Source of the DNA: Sphingobacterium sp.
Lineage (GTDB): Bacteria > Bacteroidota > Bacteroidia > Sphingobacteriales > Sphingobacteriaceae
DNA: 34,999 nt
Assembly (NCBI GenBank): GCA_022712315.1
Contig: JALAGS010000204.1
Span: 1-34,999 of the forward strand
Direction: 5' to 3'
The notes under the pieces are model-generated. The model made no database searches and was not told the origin of the DNA. It was given only the letters and a program-made list of their open reading frames with translations. Made by a program: the position numbers and the translations under genes. Of the stretch, positions 16,620 to 24,533 are shown one piece after another (the stretch's first letter is position 1; each line of letters begins with the position of its first letter).

Positions 16620-17345
16620 ATGGAAAAATCTGTTTTTGAAAAGGAGTGGGAAATTTATTTTACCCAATGCTATTCCAACGGTCGTATCCGTTTCTCCGAC
16701 TTATCAAATATCCTGCAGCTTACCGCGGGCGAACATGCCAATACTGTTGGATTCGGTTTTAAAGAGATGGCCAAACATAACCAAACCTGGGTGCTTAGCC
16801 GTATGCGAATTGAGATTACGAGATTGCCCAAATGGATGGATGTTGTCAAGGTAAAAACATGGGTTCAGGAATTAGAGGGGGCACGCTCCACCCGGAATTT
16901 CGAAATTACAGTCAATGGGCAGCTCTATGTAACGGCAACCAGTTATTGGGCGGTGATCAATACCGTGAAAAGGAGTTCCGAAGCTCTTGCGATTCCCACT
17001 GACGATTTCACGACTTATCCCGATCGTCCGGCAACACAGCGGCCATTTTCAAAATTAGACATTTCACAAGTAGTCAAAAATAGAGATGAATATATCGTTA
17101 AGCTTTCCGATCTGGATATTGTCAATCACGCAAACAATGTAAAATATCTAGACTGGTGCATGGACCGGTTGCCCATTGAGCTTGTCTTGACCAATCAGAT
17201 CAGATCGCTGGAAATGAATTACCTGCGGGAATTGCGTTATAATGATACCGTAGAAATCAATGGTGATTCTACAGAGCAGGGTTACTTTATGACCGTTACC
17301 AAACAGCAACGCATCCATTTTGCGCTAGCCATCGAAACAAAATAA
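16620..17345 (+). CDS. Acyl-ACP thioesterase (FatA/FatB-like, double hot-dog)
   Basis: From the ATG at 16620 this is 241 residues; an in-frame TTG at 16563 is less likely. It has the two hot-dog halves of plant-type acyl-ACP thioesterases. The first is around Y-S-N-G-R-I-R-F-S-D-L. The second carries the active-site stretch D-L-D-I-V-N-H-A-N-N-V-K-Y (about 164-176), with Asp166 and His170 at the expected catalytic positions. It should release free fatty acid from acyl-ACP in the cytoplasm. The plant catalytic Asn position appears to be Val168, with Asn169 next to it. It is monocistronic, and its stop codon overlaps the following terminator. Confidence 0.88.
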   Translation: MEKSVFEKEWEIYFTQCYSNGRIRFSDLSNILQLTAGEHANTVGFGFKEMAKHNQTWVLSRMRIEITRLPKWMDVVKVKTWVQELEGARSTRNFEITVNGQLYVTATSYWAVINTVKRSSEALAIPTDDFTTYPDRPATQRPFSKLDISQVVKNRDEYIVKLSDLDIVNHANNVKYLDWCMDRLPIELVLTNQIRSLEMNYLRELRYNDTVEINGDSTEQGYFMTVTKQQRIHFALAIETK

Positions 17346-17371
17346 GAAAGGAGGCTTAAGCCTCCTTTCTT
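17344..17371. terminator. Bidirectional terminator between thioesterase and sugar-oxidation cluster
   Basis: A 12-bp perfect stem (17344-17355 with 17360-17371) around TTAA. It overlaps the thioesterase TAA. T-rich sequence follows moderately on both strands. Confidence 0.7.
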
Positions 17372-17393
17372 ATGTTACACTTTGCATTCATTA

Positions 17394-18023
17394 TTATGCA
17401 AAAGCTTTGTCTCCTTTTTTGTACGGAAGGTTACCATCAAATCGTCCCGGGATTTTCACAAAACGTAATGCTTTGGTACAACCCAGTTCTGAATTAAAGA
17501 AACCAGTCAATGTCAATTGTTTGAACATCGTGAACCAGTGTGGTGGATCATTTTCAACATAATTGTACAATTGATTTTGTTTTTCTCTATTTTTCTCCAG
17601 AATATCTTTTTGATCTTCAGCCTGTTTTTTATTAAACTCATTGGCTTCTTTATCCAAAGCAGCCACTACAGCTGTTCTATCTTCAGCAGAAAGTTCCAGG
17701 AATGGTTTCCCCTTCACCTCTTTTGCCTTATCATCTAAACTTGCTAGACCAGTTAAAAAAGCCTTTTGTTGCTTCTCCGTATAACAATCACGAACCATAA
17801 CAGGAATAAAACTGCCTACCCCTGCTTCTTTCGCTCCCGGAGTTGCGGTAGCTGGTAAGATTGCCTCAGCCAAGTCTCCTAATAAATCAGTTGTCTTCGC
17901 TTCAAACAAGGCTTGTACATCTTTCGTTGCCGAACGGGTACAACCTTCCAAAAATAAATTAGCGCCGATAACGGTACCTCCTAAAATCAAGGCAACTCGT
18001 TGTAATGCTTCTCTTCTATTCAT
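17394..18023 (-). CDS. Gluconate 2-dehydrogenase subunit 3 family protein (Tat lipoprotein, dehydrogenase small subunit)
   Basis: A 209-residue protein. The N-terminus M-N-R-R-E-A-L has a twin arginine, then a hydrophobic segment and lipobox L-E-G-C (Cys28), so it is a predicted Tat-exported lipoprotein. The remainder (about 40-205) matches the small-subunit family: L-A-E-A-I-L-P-A-T-A-T-P-G-A-K near the start and G-F-F-N-S-E-L-G ... P-G-R-F-D-G at the end. In FAD-dependent gluconate, sorbitol, glucose and glucoside-3 dehydrogenases this subunit escorts the signal-less GMC catalytic subunit through the Tat pore. Its GMC partner is two genes upstream. It is the last gene of the cluster. Confidence 0.9.
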   Translation of the reverse strand: MNRREALQRVALILGGTVIGANLFLEGCTRSATKDVQALFEAKTTDLLGDLAEAILPATATPGAKEAGVGSFIPVMVRDCYTEKQQKAFLTGLASLDDKAKEVKGKPFLELSAEDRTAVVAALDKEANEFNKKQAEDQKDILEKNREKQNQLYNYVENDPPHWFTMFKQLTLTGFFNSELGCTKALRFVKIPGRFDGNLPYKKGDKAFA

Positions 18024-18042
18024 ACTACTAAATATCTTAATT

Positions 18043-19476
18043 TTAGAAATTATATTTCATTTCCCAACCTTGTCTGTAATTACGTTTTACGTATTGATTG
18101 ACATTATCAAAGTTTGTAACACGCATGTTATCGTTATCCCACAACAACTTCAGATTACGTCCAGGATATTTACCATCGATACGTAAATCTGCACCTCTAA
18201 TCGCCAGGTTAGCCATTAATAAGGCTTCCGTCAATGGACCGGCGATTTCAAACGGTGAGCTCACTTCTTTCTTACCGTATCCAGCCTGACAAGCTTCTAC
18301 CCACTGTGCGTAGTGTCCGCCCTCTTGTCCTGGTACACGGGCATATTTCTGTGCAACTTGTTCTTTTCTTGAAGTCGGCAACAGACGTGCATTTTGACCG
18401 TAGGTATCCGCAAGAATTTTTCCTTTTGTACCAACAAGTAAAATACCATTACCACCATCACCAAAAATTTCATTTGGACCTAACTCATCCGGACGGGCAG
18501 GTTGAATACCACCATCCATCCAGTGCAAAGTAACAGGACCATTTGTACGCGGCGTTTTAGGGAATGTTAAGGTCGCATGACTCGATGGAGGACAGCTTTC
18601 AGGGAAATATCCACGTTTGAACTCATCCACATACACCGATCCGACAGTTGCCTGTACATCTTGTACATAAGTCAAGCCTAAGGTACTGAAAGGTACTTCC
18701 AATAAGTGACAGCCCATATCGCCCAATGCACCGGTACCGTAATCCCACCAGCCGCGCCAGTTGAAAGGAACCAATTTATCAACATATTCTTTATAAGGAG
18801 CAGTACCTAACCAAAGATCCCAATCCAATTCTTTTGGAATCTCGGCCTTACCTGTAGGCCATGCAATACCTGAAGGCCATACCGGACGGTCTGTCCAGCA
18901 ATATACGGTATGTACATCACCGATCAGACCTGCTTCGTACCATTCGCGTACAAAACGTGGTCCATCATTCGATGCACCCTGATTTCCCATCTGAGTAACA
19001 ACTTTATATTTCTTCGCTGCATGCGTCAATGCTCTCGCTTCCCATACATCGTGTGTCAACGGTTTTTGAACATACACGTGTTTACCTAATTGCATAGCTG
19101 CAAGTGCTTGAATCGCATGTTGATGATCTGGAGTCGATACAGAAACGGCTTCGATACGTTTGTGCTCCTTATCCAACATTTCACGGTAGTCTTTATAATA
19201 TTTTGCTTTTGGGTAACGTTTCAACGCACCAGCTGCGCGACGGTCATCCACATCACACAAGAAAGCTAAATCTGCTTTGCCTGAATCGTGAAATGCATTG
19301 ATATCGCTAAAACCCTTACCCCCTACACCAATACCTGCTACTTGTAATTTGTCACTTGGAGCTGTAAAGCCATTTCCGCCCAATACATGGCGAGGGACGA
19401 TCATAAAAGCCGCAGCAGCAGTGGCCGCAGTTTTTATAAAATCTCTTCTACTCGTCTTATTTGAGTTATTTTCCAT
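18043..19476 (-). CDS. Tat-exported Gfo/Idh/MocA-family oxidoreductase (first of two)
   Basis: From the ATG at 19476 this is 477 residues (TTG at 19485 is an in-frame alternative). The Tat signal S-R-R-D-F-I-K precedes a hydrophobic A-A-A-A-F-M-I-V. The Rossmann loop G-I-G-V-G-G-K-G (48-55) binds NAD(P). The family E-K-P motif reads Q-K-P (137-139), retaining Lys138. The second domain has G-D-M-G-C-H, the usual catalytic His region, and tryptophan-rich sugar-site segments. Relatives oxidise or reduce sugars or glycosides with tightly bound nicotinamide cofactor. Placed between the GMC dehydrogenase (19-base gap) and the small subunit gene, it likely acts on the same or the oxidised substrate in the envelope. 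Confidence 0.9.
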   Translation of the reverse strand: MENNSNKTSRRDFIKTAATAAAAFMIVPRHVLGGNGFTAPSDKLQVAGIGVGGKGFSDINAFHDSGKADLAFLCDVDDRRAAGALKRYPKAKYYKDYREMLDKEHKRIEAVSVSTPDHQHAIQALAAMQLGKHVYVQKPLTHDVWEARALTHAAKKYKVVTQMGNQGASNDGPRFVREWYEAGLIGDVHTVYCWTDRPVWPSGIAWPTGKAEIPKELDWDLWLGTAPYKEYVDKLVPFNWRGWWDYGTGALGDMGCHLLEVPFSTLGLTYVQDVQATVGSVYVDEFKRGYFPESCPPSSHATLTFPKTPRTNGPVTLHWMDGGIQPARPDELGPNEIFGDGGNGILLVGTKGKILADTYGQNARLLPTSRKEQVAQKYARVPGQEGGHYAQWVEACQAGYGKKEVSSPFEIAGPLTEALLMANLAIRGADLRIDGKYPGRNLKLLWDNDNMRVTNFDNVNQYVKRNYRQGWEMKYNF

Positions 19477-19495
19477 TGTTATCAATCTTTAGCTA

Positions 19496-21181
19496 TTAGA
19501 TGTTACCTTTTTTCAATTCGCTCACTGCGAAGTCTACAGCACGGGCTGTAAGTGCCATATACGTCAATGATGGGTTCACACAACCTGCAGATGTCATACA
19601 AGCACCGTCAGTTACAAAAACATTCAATGCATCCCAAACTTGGTTGTTTCCATTCAATACAGAAGTCTTCGGATCACGGCCCATACGCGCAGTTCCCATC
19701 TCGTGGATACCTTGGCCCAAACCATAGACATTATCGTAAGTATAGGTATCTTTTACGCCAATGCTTTCCAACATTTCCTTCATTTCATTTTGCATGTCAC
19801 CACGCATTTTCAATTCATTATCCTTGATCTCCGCGTCAAATGATAATACAGGTAATCCCCATTTATCCTTTTTGCTTTTATCAAGTGTAATTTTATTTTC
19901 GTGATAAGGTAACGTCTCTCCAAAAGCTGTAAAACCTACTGTCCAGTCCCCTGGTTCACAAATAGCGTCTTTCCAAGCACCACCGACTTCCATCTCTGCA
20001 ACAGCACCAGACCAGCGTCCACGGCCAGCAGCACCCTGGTAACCAAATCCACGTACATAATCACGTTTTTTAGTATCCCCTTCTACGTTTACAAAACGAG
20101 GAACATATAAACCTGTAGGTCTACGTCCATATACATAGCTATCTAAATAACCATCAATCTTACCACCGGCACCGCAACGGAAATGGTGATCCATCAAATT
20201 GTGACCAAGCTCACCGCTGCTGCTACCAAGACCGCCTTCCCAAACATCAGTAGCTGAATTCATCAACACCCAAGTTGAGTTCAATGCAGATGCACAAACA
20301 AAAATGACTTTCGCGAAGAACTCATAAGTCTGGTTTGTTTCAGCATCAACAATTTCGACACCTTTTGCCTTTTTCGTGTTTTTATCGTAGATAATCTTAG
20401 TGACGATCGAGAAAGGACGTAAAGTGAGGTTATTTGTTTTTTTAGCTGCTGGTAAAGTCGCAGATTGCGTACTGAAATAAGCACCAAAATTACAACCCAA
20501 CCAACATTGGTTTTGATATTGACAATTTACACGGTCATGATGCGGAACAGTAATGTTAGCTGTTCTACCCATGATGAAATGACGTTGGCCACCGTATTGT
20601 TTTTTCAAACGCTCAGCTAGGTCTTTTTCAACAATGTTCATGGCCATTGCAGGCATATAGTCTCCATCTGGTAGGGACGGTACGCCATCTCTGTTTCCAG
20701 AAATACCGGCAAATTTTTCAGCATAACTATACCAAGGGGCAATATCCTTATAACGAATCGGCCAATCTACACCATGACCATCTTTTAAGTTAGCTTCGAA
20801 ATCCAGATCGCCCAAACGATAAGATTGTCTTCCCCACATTAAAGAACGACCTCCAACATGATACCCACGGTACCAGTCGAAACGTTTTACTTCAGTATAT
20901 GGACTCTCTTTTTCATTTACCCAAAAATCCAGGTTCTTCTCATTTAATGGATAATCTCTACGCAAAACTGGATACTCTTCGATCATTTTTTGCGTACGAC
21001 CGCCAGCATGAGGCCATTCCCATGGATTTTTATTTGGCGCAGTATAATCCTTGATGTGTTCGATATTACGACCACGCTCTAGCATAATTGTTTTCAGCCC
21101 TTTCTCTGTCAATTCTTTCGCAGCCCATCCACCACTTATCCCCGAACCGATTACAATTGCGTCATAAGTATTTGTTGCCAT
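19496..21181 (-). CDS. GMC-family FAD-dependent sugar/polyol dehydrogenase, catalytic subunit
   Basis: A 561-residue flavoprotein. The FAD loop I-G-S-G-I-S-G-G lies at 11-18. The C-terminal GMC active-site pair is visible as I-H-E-M-G-T-A-R-M-G and C-V-N-P-S-L-T-Y-M-A. Cys220, Cys226 and Cys230 form C-X5-C-X3-C, the spacing I recall for the [3Fe-4S] ligands of Burkholderia FAD-glucose dehydrogenase. It has no signal peptide, so it probably rides through Tat on the subunit-3 lipoprotein encoded two genes downstream. It should oxidise a sugar or glycoside hydroxyl to a ketone or lactone and pass electrons on. No cytochrome c gene is in the cluster, so the acceptor is unknown. Confidence 0.92.
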   Translation of the reverse strand: MATNTYDAIVIGSGISGGWAAKELTEKGLKTIMLERGRNIEHIKDYTAPNKNPWEWPHAGGRTQKMIEEYPVLRRDYPLNEKNLDFWVNEKESPYTEVKRFDWYRGYHVGGRSLMWGRQSYRLGDLDFEANLKDGHGVDWPIRYKDIAPWYSYAEKFAGISGNRDGVPSLPDGDYMPAMAMNIVEKDLAERLKKQYGGQRHFIMGRTANITVPHHDRVNCQYQNQCWLGCNFGAYFSTQSATLPAAKKTNNLTLRPFSIVTKIIYDKNTKKAKGVEIVDAETNQTYEFFAKVIFVCASALNSTWVLMNSATDVWEGGLGSSSGELGHNLMDHHFRCGAGGKIDGYLDSYVYGRRPTGLYVPRFVNVEGDTKKRDYVRGFGYQGAAGRGRWSGAVAEMEVGGAWKDAICEPGDWTVGFTAFGETLPYHENKITLDKSKKDKWGLPVLSFDAEIKDNELKMRGDMQNEMKEMLESIGVKDTYTYDNVYGLGQGIHEMGTARMGRDPKTSVLNGNNQVWDALNVFVTDGACMTSAGCVNPSLTYMALTARAVDFAVSELKKGNI

Positions 21182-21223
21182 CTCTCTTCTAATTATTTGT
21201 TTTTAAATAGTTATTTTTTCTGT

Positions 21224-22465
21224 TTAGTGTGCAGCATTTGTACTGTCGATCTTTTCGTCCTTAAATAGAGCTAAAAAGATAAAAAATACAACAGCTGCGA
21301 TAATTGCAGGTACAACCCAGGTATGATTCCAGAATCCCGCAAGATCAGTTGCTTTCATTTCTTTGTATTTGTCTCCGACGTAACCCGCTACCCAGAAACC
21401 GATCAACTGTCCAACACCATAAGTTGCCAAAGTGATCAAGCCTTGTGCGGCAGACTTGTATTTAACACCAGCTTTGCTATCTGTATAAATCTGTCCTGAA
21501 ACAAAGAAAAAGTCGTAACAGATACCGTGCAATGCGATACCGATCAACAACATAAACGATAATTCGCCAGCATTGCCATAAGCAAATAGCAGGTAACGGA
21601 TTACCCAGGCCAACATACCGACCAAAATGGTTTTCTTAAAGCCAAATTTTGTAAAGAAAATTGGCAATGCCAGTAAGAACAATACCTCAGAAGCCTGACC
21701 GATTGTCATTTTACCAGTAGCATTTTCCAACCCAATCTCAGAAAGAAAAGGGTTTGCATTGGAGTAATAAAATGCCAATGGAATACAGATTAATACCGAA
21801 GAAATGAAAAAGATCAAGAAGTTTTTGTCTTTCAACAATTTAATCGCATCCAGACCAATAATTGATGCGAAGGATGGTTTTTCGTTTTCATCCAGTTTAA
21901 CCGGCGGCGTTTTAGGCAATGCAAAAGAAAATATACCCAATACCAAAGAAGCAACACCTGACAATAGGAAGGTATTTTTCAATGCACCTTCAGAAGCTTT
22001 TGCATCCCAAAAATAGCTAATAACTAGACCTGCAACGATCCAACCAATTGTTCCCCAGATCCGTATACCTGAAAATTGTTTTTCTGGATTGGTCAATTGG
22101 CGAAATGAAACTGAGCTCGTCAAGGCTAATGTCGGCATGTAAAGAATCATATAAGCCAATACATACGGATAAAAAGTAGCCATATCGGCTGCACCATACA
22201 TCTGATACATTAACACAGCACCCACTAAGTGCAAAACACCCAAAATACGCTCCGCATTAAAATAACGGTCGGCAATCATTCCGACAATAAAAGGAGCAAT
22301 AATTGCACCCAATGATTGTGTTGAAAATACATTAGCTTTTTCAAATTCTGTCGCGTTCAAATTTTTGCTCAAGAAAGTACCTAATGTGACAAACCATCCC
22401 CCCCAAATAAAAAATTCAAGGAACATCATAAAGGATAGTTTAAATTTTATTGTTGATGAAATCAT
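21224..22465 (-). CDS. MFS permease of the nucleoside:H+ symporter (NupG-like) type
   Basis: A 413-residue inner-membrane protein with about 12 hydrophobic helices. The N-terminal M-M-F-L-E-F-F-I-W-G-G-W-F-V-T-L-G, the G-I-R-I-W-G-T-I-G-W loop and H-G-I-C-Y-D-F-F-F in the second half are characteristic of the Nuc_H_symport group of the major facilitator superfamily. In Bacteroidota sugar clusters such permeases often sit beside Gfo/Idh and TIM-barrel genes and probably take up sugars, oxidised sugars or inositol-like compounds rather than nucleosides. Here it lies between the isomerase and the dehydrogenase genes, so import of a periplasmic oxidation product is the likely job. The upstream gap is 92 bases, long enough for an internal promoter, though none was convincing. 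Confidence 0.88.
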   Translation of the reverse strand: MISSTIKFKLSFMMFLEFFIWGGWFVTLGTFLSKNLNATEFEKANVFSTQSLGAIIAPFIVGMIADRYFNAERILGVLHLVGAVLMYQMYGAADMATFYPYVLAYMILYMPTLALTSSVSFRQLTNPEKQFSGIRIWGTIGWIVAGLVISYFWDAKASEGALKNTFLLSGVASLVLGIFSFALPKTPPVKLDENEKPSFASIIGLDAIKLLKDKNFLIFFISSVLICIPLAFYYSNANPFLSEIGLENATGKMTIGQASEVLFLLALPIFFTKFGFKKTILVGMLAWVIRYLLFAYGNAGELSFMLLIGIALHGICYDFFFVSGQIYTDSKAGVKYKSAAQGLITLATYGVGQLIGFWVAGYVGDKYKEMKATDLAGFWNHTWVVPAIIAAVVFFIFLALFKDEKIDSTNAAH

Positions 22466-22557
22466 AAAAAAAATGGTGTTTTACAATACTACTAATTGGT
22501 TTTACCAGCTCAATTTAAGAAATTAAATCTAATTGTCAATAGTACACTATTAAAATA

Positions 22558-23481
22558 TTACAAAAAGCTATCGACCTCGCGATAAGCTGCCACCAAGCGA
22601 TCCTCACCCTCTTTACCGGGTTTGGAAATACCATGTTCCATCCCCATGATACCCTTATATCCTTTACTATGAATGTGTTTGAATACGTTTTTATAATTGA
22701 TCTCACCAGTCGTAGGTTCTTTCCTTCCCGGATTATCGCCAATTTGGATGTAGGCAATTTCATCCCAGCAGCGATTCATATTTGCAATTAAATCGCCTTC
22801 GGTACGTTGCATATGATAAATATCATATAAGATTTTACAGGATGGACTATTAACAGCCTTACATAATGCATAAGTCTCATGCGTTTGCTGCAAAAACAGA
22901 TCCGGCGTATCACTTAAGGTTTCTAAGACCATCACCAGCCCATGCGGTTCGAAAATTTCCGCACCTTTACGCATCGCCGTAAGTATATTGCTAAATTGAT
23001 TCCCCCAAGGCAGTCTACGTTCAAAAAAGCCCGGAACTACCGTAAGCCATTTTGCATTACAGCGTTTCGCCGCTTCGACAGACTTCTGACATGTTTCGAT
23101 AAATTTATCCAAAAACTCCTGTTTTCCCGTCGCTAAAGACGGCATCCAGTTTTGTCCGCCATCCACAACAAATACTCCCATGGTCATACCGAGCTTAGCC
23201 AGTAAATCACCGATTTTCTTCTGCTCGTCCAATGTTCTGCCTAAATAGCCATTGTCTTCTATTCCACGAAAGCCGAGATCATACATATAACGAATTTCAT
23301 CCAGAAAATTATCACCTGCGTGATTTTTGAACATCCCCTGATGCGGAGCATAATTTAAGTTGAATGTTTTACCTTTATCCATCGTATCTGCTGTATTTTG
23401 TGTTGTCGACGCAAAAGTTTGCCCAGCTAGTCCTGCCCCGGCGGCCAAAAGACTACCCTTAATAAAATCCGATCTCTTCAT
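22558..23481 (-). CDS. Exported hydroxypyruvate-isomerase-like TIM-barrel protein
   Basis: A 307-residue protein. The N-terminus M-K-R-S-D-F-I-K followed by L-L-A-A-G-A-G-L-A-G is a Tat-like signal with K-R in place of R-R. The rest (about 45-307) is the AP-endonuclease-2 type sugar isomerase/epimerase barrel. Metal-ligand candidates are Glu in V-L-E-T-L-S-D, Asp in I-L-Y-D-I-Y-H-M-Q, the Q-I-G-D-N-P-G-R-K-E-P stretch and Glu in G-M-E-H-G. The motif N-P-G-R ... T-G-E-I-N-Y is typical of the Hyi group. It may isomerise, epimerise or cleave a keto-sugar made by the dehydrogenases. Export of this fold is unusual outside Bacteroidota and Planctomycetota. It starts 16 bases after apbE. Confidence 0.85.
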   Translation of the reverse strand: MKRSDFIKGSLLAAGAGLAGQTFASTTQNTADTMDKGKTFNLNYAPHQGMFKNHAGDNFLDEIRYMYDLGFRGIEDNGYLGRTLDEQKKIGDLLAKLGMTMGVFVVDGGQNWMPSLATGKQEFLDKFIETCQKSVEAAKRCNAKWLTVVPGFFERRLPWGNQFSNILTAMRKGAEIFEPHGLVMVLETLSDTPDLFLQQTHETYALCKAVNSPSCKILYDIYHMQRTEGDLIANMNRCWDEIAYIQIGDNPGRKEPTTGEINYKNVFKHIHSKGYKGIMGMEHGISKPGKEGEDRLVAAYREVDSFL

Positions 23482-23497
23482 TTTATTTTATAATTGA

Positions 23498-24520
23498 TTA
23501 ATTTTTAAATAATTTACCAAATCCATCCGAATAAATCGTTTGAATGGACTGATTTTTATTTTTAAAAATGACAAAAACCTCCACATCTTTCAATTTCTTG
23601 GATTTTGCCAAAATTTGTTCAGGTCCCATGCCCATAAAAAAGTTATCCAGTGCATCCGCTTCCATCGCAGTCTTTGCATAGACGGTTACACTCAATATGT
23701 CGGTCATGTATGGAAACCCTGAAATAGGGTCAATATGATGCCCCAATCTTTTCCCTTTATAGCGAACAAACTTCTCAAAACTGCCCGCCGTTGTGAGCGC
23801 TCCCTCGTTGAGCTGTACAACAGCAGTCATTAGTTCCTCCTCCTTATCGTCATCAGGCTGAACAATCCCTATCGAGAAACCTTTTCCTCTTGGAGGACTC
23901 CCCAAGGTCCGGATCTCCCCTCCGACCTCCACCATGTAATTGGCAATTCCCTTTCCCTCGAGATAATCTGCCAAAACATCAACCGTATACCCTTGGGCTA
24001 TACCATTGACATCAATTTTAACTCCCTTTTTCTTCTTTATCAACCGATCCCCCTTAACCTTAAGGTATTGCATACCCACTAGTTCTTTAGCTTTCAAAAC
24101 GGTAGCCGAATCAGGATTGATCTGACTTTTATTTGCACCAAAGCCCCACAGATCAACAAGCGGAGCGATAGTAATATCGAACTGACCATTCGATAATTTA
24201 TGATATTTAAAGGAAGCCGCTATCACTTTGGCCATGTGATTATCCATCACGATAGACATCACCGAATCGGCATTGAATAAAGATATTTTCGAATCCTTGC
24301 GATAAATCGACATCGACAGGTCGATCATCGCTAAAATACGATCAACTTCCGACCGTCTGACAAGACTGTCGGAAGCGAAATAAGTGATATGGAATTGGGT
24401 TCCTTGTGCAGGTCCCTCCAGCCGGATTTTGTGCAACTCCATTCGTGGCGTTTGTGCCGCTGAATGCAGGCAGCAAATCGTGATACAAAATAGGAAGCCC
24501 AAAGTCCACTTAAATCCCAT
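23498..24520 (-). CDS. apbE: FAD:protein FMN transferase (ApbE)
   Basis: A 340-residue ApbE with a signal peptide (1-22, ending S-A-A-Q). The flavin/metal landmarks are present: I-D-V-N-G-I-A-Q-G-Y, V-E-V-G-G-E-I-R-T-L-G, T-A-G-S-F-E-K-F and H-H-I-D-P-I-S-G-F-P, then A-D-A-L-D-N near the C-terminus. ApbE splits FAD and attaches FMN covalently to a Thr or Ser of exported FMN-binding domains (for example RnfG, NqrC, NosR). No protein with such a domain is encoded in the window, so its client is elsewhere or atypical. It lies between an oxidoreductase (13-base gap) and the isomerase (16-base gap), clearly within the cluster, which suggests a flavin-linked electron path. Confidence 0.92.
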   Translation of the reverse strand: MGFKWTLGFLFCITICCLHSAAQTPRMELHKIRLEGPAQGTQFHITYFASDSLVRRSEVDRILAMIDLSMSIYRKDSKISLFNADSVMSIVMDNHMAKVIAASFKYHKLSNGQFDITIAPLVDLWGFGANKSQINPDSATVLKAKELVGMQYLKVKGDRLIKKKKGVKIDVNGIAQGYTVDVLADYLEGKGIANYMVEVGGEIRTLGSPPRGKGFSIGIVQPDDDKEEELMTAVVQLNEGALTTAGSFEKFVRYKGKRLGHHIDPISGFPYMTDILSVTVYAKTAMEADALDNFFMGMGPEQILAKSKKLKDVEVFVIFKNKNQSIQTIYSDGFGKLFKN

Positions 24521-24533
24521 CTGCTCAAAAAAC

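Noticed and set aside
22466..22557. Internal promoter in the 92-base gap before the MFS permease gene
   Set aside because: TAGATTTA and a TTGACA-like stretch are present, but no pair of boxes has correct spacing.
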